Shown here: piece after piece, positions 60,580-64,000 of the stretch
Layout: each line of letters opens with the position of its first letter
How positions within the stretch are numbered: the first letter of the stretch is position 1
Assembly (NCBI RefSeq): GCF_008728515.1
Contig: NC_044990.1
Location: 64,832,879-64,896,878 of the forward strand
Reading direction: 5' to 3'
Length of the DNA stretch: 64,000 nucleotides
Source: Papio anubis
Lineage: Eukaryota; Chordata; Mammalia; Primates; Cercopithecidae
Notes under the pieces: model-generated
Databases searched by the model: none
The model's input: only the letters and a program-made list of their open reading frames with translations
What the model was told of the DNA's origin: nothing
Position numbers and translations under genes: made by a program

Positions 60580-61125
60580 TAGACCTCTATGATTTAAACA
60601 TTCATTTTGCTTAACACCGCGTTGCATTTATAAACCACAATTTATCCCCTACTGAGGAAAATTTAGATTGTATCCACCATAAAGGGATTAATGTAGTACT
60701 GTCATCTACATCCCCACACTTGGGTTCCTCTAAGATAAACCCACCTCTGAAATTGTCAGAATGCAGTGTATGTGTACTTTTGCTTATCCATAATATTACT
60801 AAATTGCACCCTAAAATAGAATTAAACCTGCTAAAAGAATATAGTCAATCTATTTGGTATTAAATTTTACCTCAGGGATGTTTTCATTTCTTGATTAATA
60901 ATGAGGCCGAACATAATTATTTGTTTATGTATTTAGTCGACCATCAAGTCTCCTTTTGCCTGAATGCTTTTTCATTTCCTTTTTTTTTAAACCTTGAATC
61001 GTGTACCTTTTCAGTTTCTGAATATTGGTAGTTCTTTATATATCTTCCAGATATTAAAACTTTGCTAATTACATATGTTGCATATGACTATTTCCATCCT
61101 TTGGGCTTTTACATATTCTGTATAT
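60580..61125 (-). mobile_element. Old L1 (L1M-type) ORF2/3' fragment, antisense
   Basis: The plus strand shows the antisense L1M order: ATTTCTTGATTAATAATGAGG (shortened), a CATTTCC segment, GTAGTTCTTTATATATCTTCCAG, and TAAAACTTTGCTAATTA. Strong divergence, decayed frame. Confidence 0.65.
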
Positions 61126-61622
61126 CCATCCATTTTTTATATCCAAAATTGTATATATCCATACATCTATACACACACACACATATATATGCATATGTAT
61201 GACTATATGTATATAAAATACATCCATATAATATGGATAAATATACCATCTATGTATGCATATATACATATGTACATATATGATATGTATGCACAATATA
61301 TGATGTATGTATCATATACAAATATATGATGTATATATTGTGTGTATATATACCATATATTATATAAATATGATATAATTATATACATACATATATGTGT
61401 GTATTTATCCCTATACATATATACACATATATCCATATACATATATACTTATAATCCTCTCTTTTAGTCACCATATTTAATATATAGAAAAATATATACA
61501 TATATAGGTACATAATATACAGGGATATATAAGCATATGTGTAATATATAATGTGTATATATCCCTATATATGTGTGTATATCTCCCTATGTTTTTTATA
61601 TATATAATCATATGATTATATG
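61126..61622. repeat. Complex TA/CA/TG minisatellite
   Basis: About 500 bp of imperfect TATA, TACA, CATA and TGTA units with several near-palindromes. Reading frames on both strands (Tyr/Ile/His-rich) are artefacts. Confidence 0.93.
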
Positions 61623-61735
61623 GGGGAGGAGAGAGAGTTTTAATTCTAGTAATTCTAGTACACTACTTACTACTTTTTAGTTTATGATTTTTCATATCTT
61701 TAGAAAATATTACTTTTTCTTAATTAAGAAAAAAC

Positions 61736-62440
61736 TGTGCAAAGTTAAACAGCCAAGCAAGATTTTATTCAAGACTATTGCAATAGAGGAGGGAGTGCAG
61801 AACTCAGTCTGAACTCAATTCCACCAAAACAAAGGGAGTTAGAGCTTTTAAAACTAAGGGTAGAAAAATGATGAGTATGTGAGGTAATGCACATGATAAT
61901 TAGCTTAAACAAGGCATTACACAGTGTATACATATTTCAAAACACCATCCTCTATGTTGCCAAGATGTCCAACTTTTTATTTGTCAATTTTGAAATAAAA
62001 AATAAAATGAAATAAAGCAGAAGTGAAGAGGAGATCATAGGCTACCTGTATTTTGCTAATTGGCCTTATCCAAATGGCAAAGTAAACTTTCTCATATCTT
62101 CATGACACAAAGTAGTTTTACAACTTGCCATAAGGCTTACAAGGAAGACTAGCACTCAAATAAAGATTTGGAGATGGGGCACTATCTTCCTTGATGATTA
62201 TACATCAAAGAATTGGCTCTTAGGTTTTTGAAAAACACATTCTTGAATGTATAACTGGAAACAGACTTTTAAAATGTTTTAAAAGGTGTCAAAGGGGTGA
62301 GGAAAAAAGTAGAATTATAACCATTCTAAAGAAAGTGCTCTAAGTAAAGGATGGTCAGGGCCTAGAGTCACAAAGGAGCCTAACCAAACTCTACCAAAAT
62401 TGAGAGAAATAATAAGGCCCTCTTGGCAGGCAGTAATCAA
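61736..62440 (-). mobile_element. Probable ERV LTR, antisense
   Basis: On the minus strand a polyadenylation signal (AATAAA) occurs at about 61769-61774 in an R-region-like setting (TTGAATAAAATCTTGCTTGG), with an upstream promoter-side body reaching about 62440. The family (ERVL or ERV1) was not determined. Confidence 0.42.
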
Positions 62441-62875
62441 CTATATTTTCTTCTAAATGATTTGAACGCTTACACATCAAATTTGACTGTAACATTTATC
62501 TGGATTTTATTTTTGTGCATCATTTAACATAGGGATATACTTTTATTTTGAATCATATAGTAAAGTAAAACCACACTGTCACGAATGCTATAATTTTATT
62601 TGGAATATCTATCTTTCCTAAGCTTCTTCATAAATACTTAACAATTTTATTTTTCTATCTATTATATATATATATATAATCAAATTATCTAAATATATAA
62701 AATTTTGATTAGAATCATATTCATTTGCAGCAATGATGAATTTATTTATGACTCTGAGAATTTCCATGTCTAAATTTAAAAATATTTATTGTAGTACATC
62801 TGTAATAAAAATAATTTTCTTAAAAATATTTTATGTATTTATGTATTTCTTAGGTAAAGTCGTGGGGCTATAATC
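62441..62875. other. AT-rich spacer
   Basis: It includes a (TA)n run at about 62663-62681. No gene is supported. Confidence 0.5.
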
Positions 62876-62998
62876 ATGTTCCCTGCAAAAACTCCCTTGC
62901 CTGCCTCTGTGTAAGACGTGCCTTTGCTCCTCCTTTGCCTTCTGCCATGATTGTGAGGTCACCCCAGCCCTGAGGAACTGTGAGTCAATTAAATATAA
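62876..62998 (+). mobile_element. MST/THE1-type MaLR LTR fragment, sense
   Basis: A ~120-bp piece of the 3' part of an MST-type LTR, from the CATGTTCCCTGC segment to GTGAGTCAATTAAATA. It is closely similar to 63533-63650, with the same deviations (GTCACCCCAGCCCTG). Confidence 0.8.
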
Positions 62999-63357
62999 TG
63001 TTTTATTATTTTGTATTTTCTTATATTTGTATATATGAATAACTATTTTTAATTGATTTTATGTTTTATACTATTGCAGCATATCCAAATTTTCTGTTCG
63101 CTAGTATACATTGCTTGAATATACACTGCCACAATGTTGCAAATAAGCAGTGTGATAAGGCATTCTTGTGAAGAGAATACTTGTGTTTTAAATATAAGGA
63201 AGATCTTTGTAGTACTTTGATAGTAATATTAGTTATCAAGTTAAGAAAATTCTCTTATCTTCCATGTTTAAACAGTACTTTTCAAAACAGCTTTCTGGAT
63301 TATTGGGATCCTTCTATGATTAGTATTTAGCTCATTATTTTAATAAATTTCATTAAC
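62999..63357. other. AT-rich stretch with nothing recognised
   Basis: I see no supported feature in this spacer between the two MST LTR pieces. Confidence 0.45.
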
Positions 63358-63713
63358 AGATTATGGTGTGGCTGTGTCCCTACCCAAATTGCACTTTGAT
63401 TTGTATTAACCCCCACGTGTCAAGAATAGGCCAGATTGAGATAATTGAATCATAGGGGTGGTTTCCATCACAGTGTTCTGCTAGTAGTGAATAAGTCTCA
63501 TGAGAGCTGACGGTTTTATAAATGGGAGTTTCCCGGCACAAACTTCCTTGCTTGCCTCCGTGTAAGATATGCCTTTGCTCCTCCCTTGCCTTCTGCCATC
63601 ATTGTGAAGTCACCCCAGCCCTGGGGAATTGTGAGTCAATTAAATATCTTTTTCCTTATACATTACCCAGTCTTAAGTTATGTCTTTATTAGCAGCATGA
63701 GAACAGACTAATA
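63358..63713 (+). mobile_element. MST-type MaLR LTR, sense
   Basis: It spans from TATGGTGTGGCTGTGTCCC to GAACAGACTAATATA, the MaLR LTR layout. It is followed directly by a primer-binding-site-like stretch and internal sequence, so it acts as a 5' LTR. Confidence 0.88.
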
Positions 63714-64000
63714 TAGTAAATCGGTACTGGTAGAGTGAGGTGCTGCTCTAAAGATACCCAGAAATGTGGAAGTGACTTTGGAACAGGGTAACAGGCAGAT
63801 AATGGAACCGTTTGTAGGGCTCAGAAGAAGATAGCAAAATCTGGAAAAGTTTGGAACTTCCTAGAATCTTGGAAAGCTCAGAAGACAGGAAGATGTGGGA
63901 AAGTTTGGAACTTCCTAGAGACTTGTTGAATGCCTTTGACCAAAACGCTAATAATGATATGGACAATAAAGTCCAGGCTGAAGTGGTTTCAGATGGAGAT
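63714..64000 (+). mobile_element. MST/THE1 internal region, start, running off the window
   Basis: The sequence after the LTR (CGGTACTGGTAGAGTGAGG...) is the MaLR internal 5' part. It carries a 57-bp tandem duplication (63819-63875 and 63876-63930). No intact gag-like frame is present. Truncated only by the window end. Confidence 0.85.

Noticed and set aside
61069..61442. Tyr/Ile/His-rich open frames on both strands
   Set aside because: They are products of the TATA/TACA/CATA repeat.
1..64000. CRISPR arrays, bacterial operons, tRNA/rRNA genes, riboswitches
   Set aside because: The DNA is primate nuclear. I saw no regularly spaced direct repeats with unique spacers, no cloverleaf with intact A and B boxes outside SINEs, and no bacterial gene organisation.

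Overview
The window is primate nuclear DNA, most likely human. It carries AluS and AluY SINEs with the 7SL-derived dimer layout, L1PA/L1PB-type LINE-1s with target-site duplications (TSDs), MaLR/MST and ERVL (MLT2) LTRs, a Tigger2 transposon, and old L2/MIR remnants, all in AT-rich sequence. I found no exon, host protein-coding gene, tRNA, rRNA or CRISPR array that I can defend. The long reading frames belong to broken transposons, low-complexity tracts or chance. This looks like gene-desert or deep intronic sequence. Family names come from my recognition of the sequence, not from a database search, so subfamily labels are approximate.

Layout. 1-2965: antisense old L1M (ORF1 and 5' UTR), split by a younger L1PA 3' fragment (758-1743). 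5043-5745: a head-to-head Alu pair; the second is an AluY with a 12-bp deletion, a pure A tail and perfect TSDs. 7282-11163: an ERVL/MLT2 provirus remnant (LTR, primer-site-like sequence, gag-like region) interrupted by one ERV1-like LTR and followed by a GC-rich LTR-like block. 12.8-17.4 kb: L2 fragments, two Alus, an L1 3' tail and a second MLT2 LTR. 20.9-24.5 kb: a 176-bp tandem duplication, an Alu head fused to a Tigger-like piece, an antisense HAL1/L1 remnant and an inverted/direct repeat cluster. 27.3-29.1 kb: a third MLT2 LTR beside a 5'-inverted (twin-primed) L1. 34.3-35.4 kb: an Alu and an MLT1 LTR, both antisense. 38.0-42.2 kb: an L1 with both ends but an internal deletion that removes the reverse-transcriptase catalytic box and everything up to the 3' terminus. 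44.7-45.0 kb: a polypyrimidine tract. 48.0-50.6 kb: an internally deleted Tigger2 and a second antisense HAL1 with an Alu inside. 52.0-54.9 kb: a 49-bp tandem duplication, MIR and L2 remnants, an AT-rich palindrome, a half-Alu and an AluY. 56.4-59.5 kb: an MLT1-like LTR, a hAT fragment and a 2.6-kb antisense L1. 59.7-64.0 kb: a MER5-like piece, an L1M fragment, a complex TA/CA minisatellite, an antisense LTR, and an MST LTR whose internal region runs off the window.

The contents do not form a pathway. They are layers of independent insertions, and their nesting gives relative ages. Structural oddities carry the interest: the deleted, inverted and half-length retrotransposons, the palindromes and the recent tandem duplications. 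I saw no convincing undescribed gene system.
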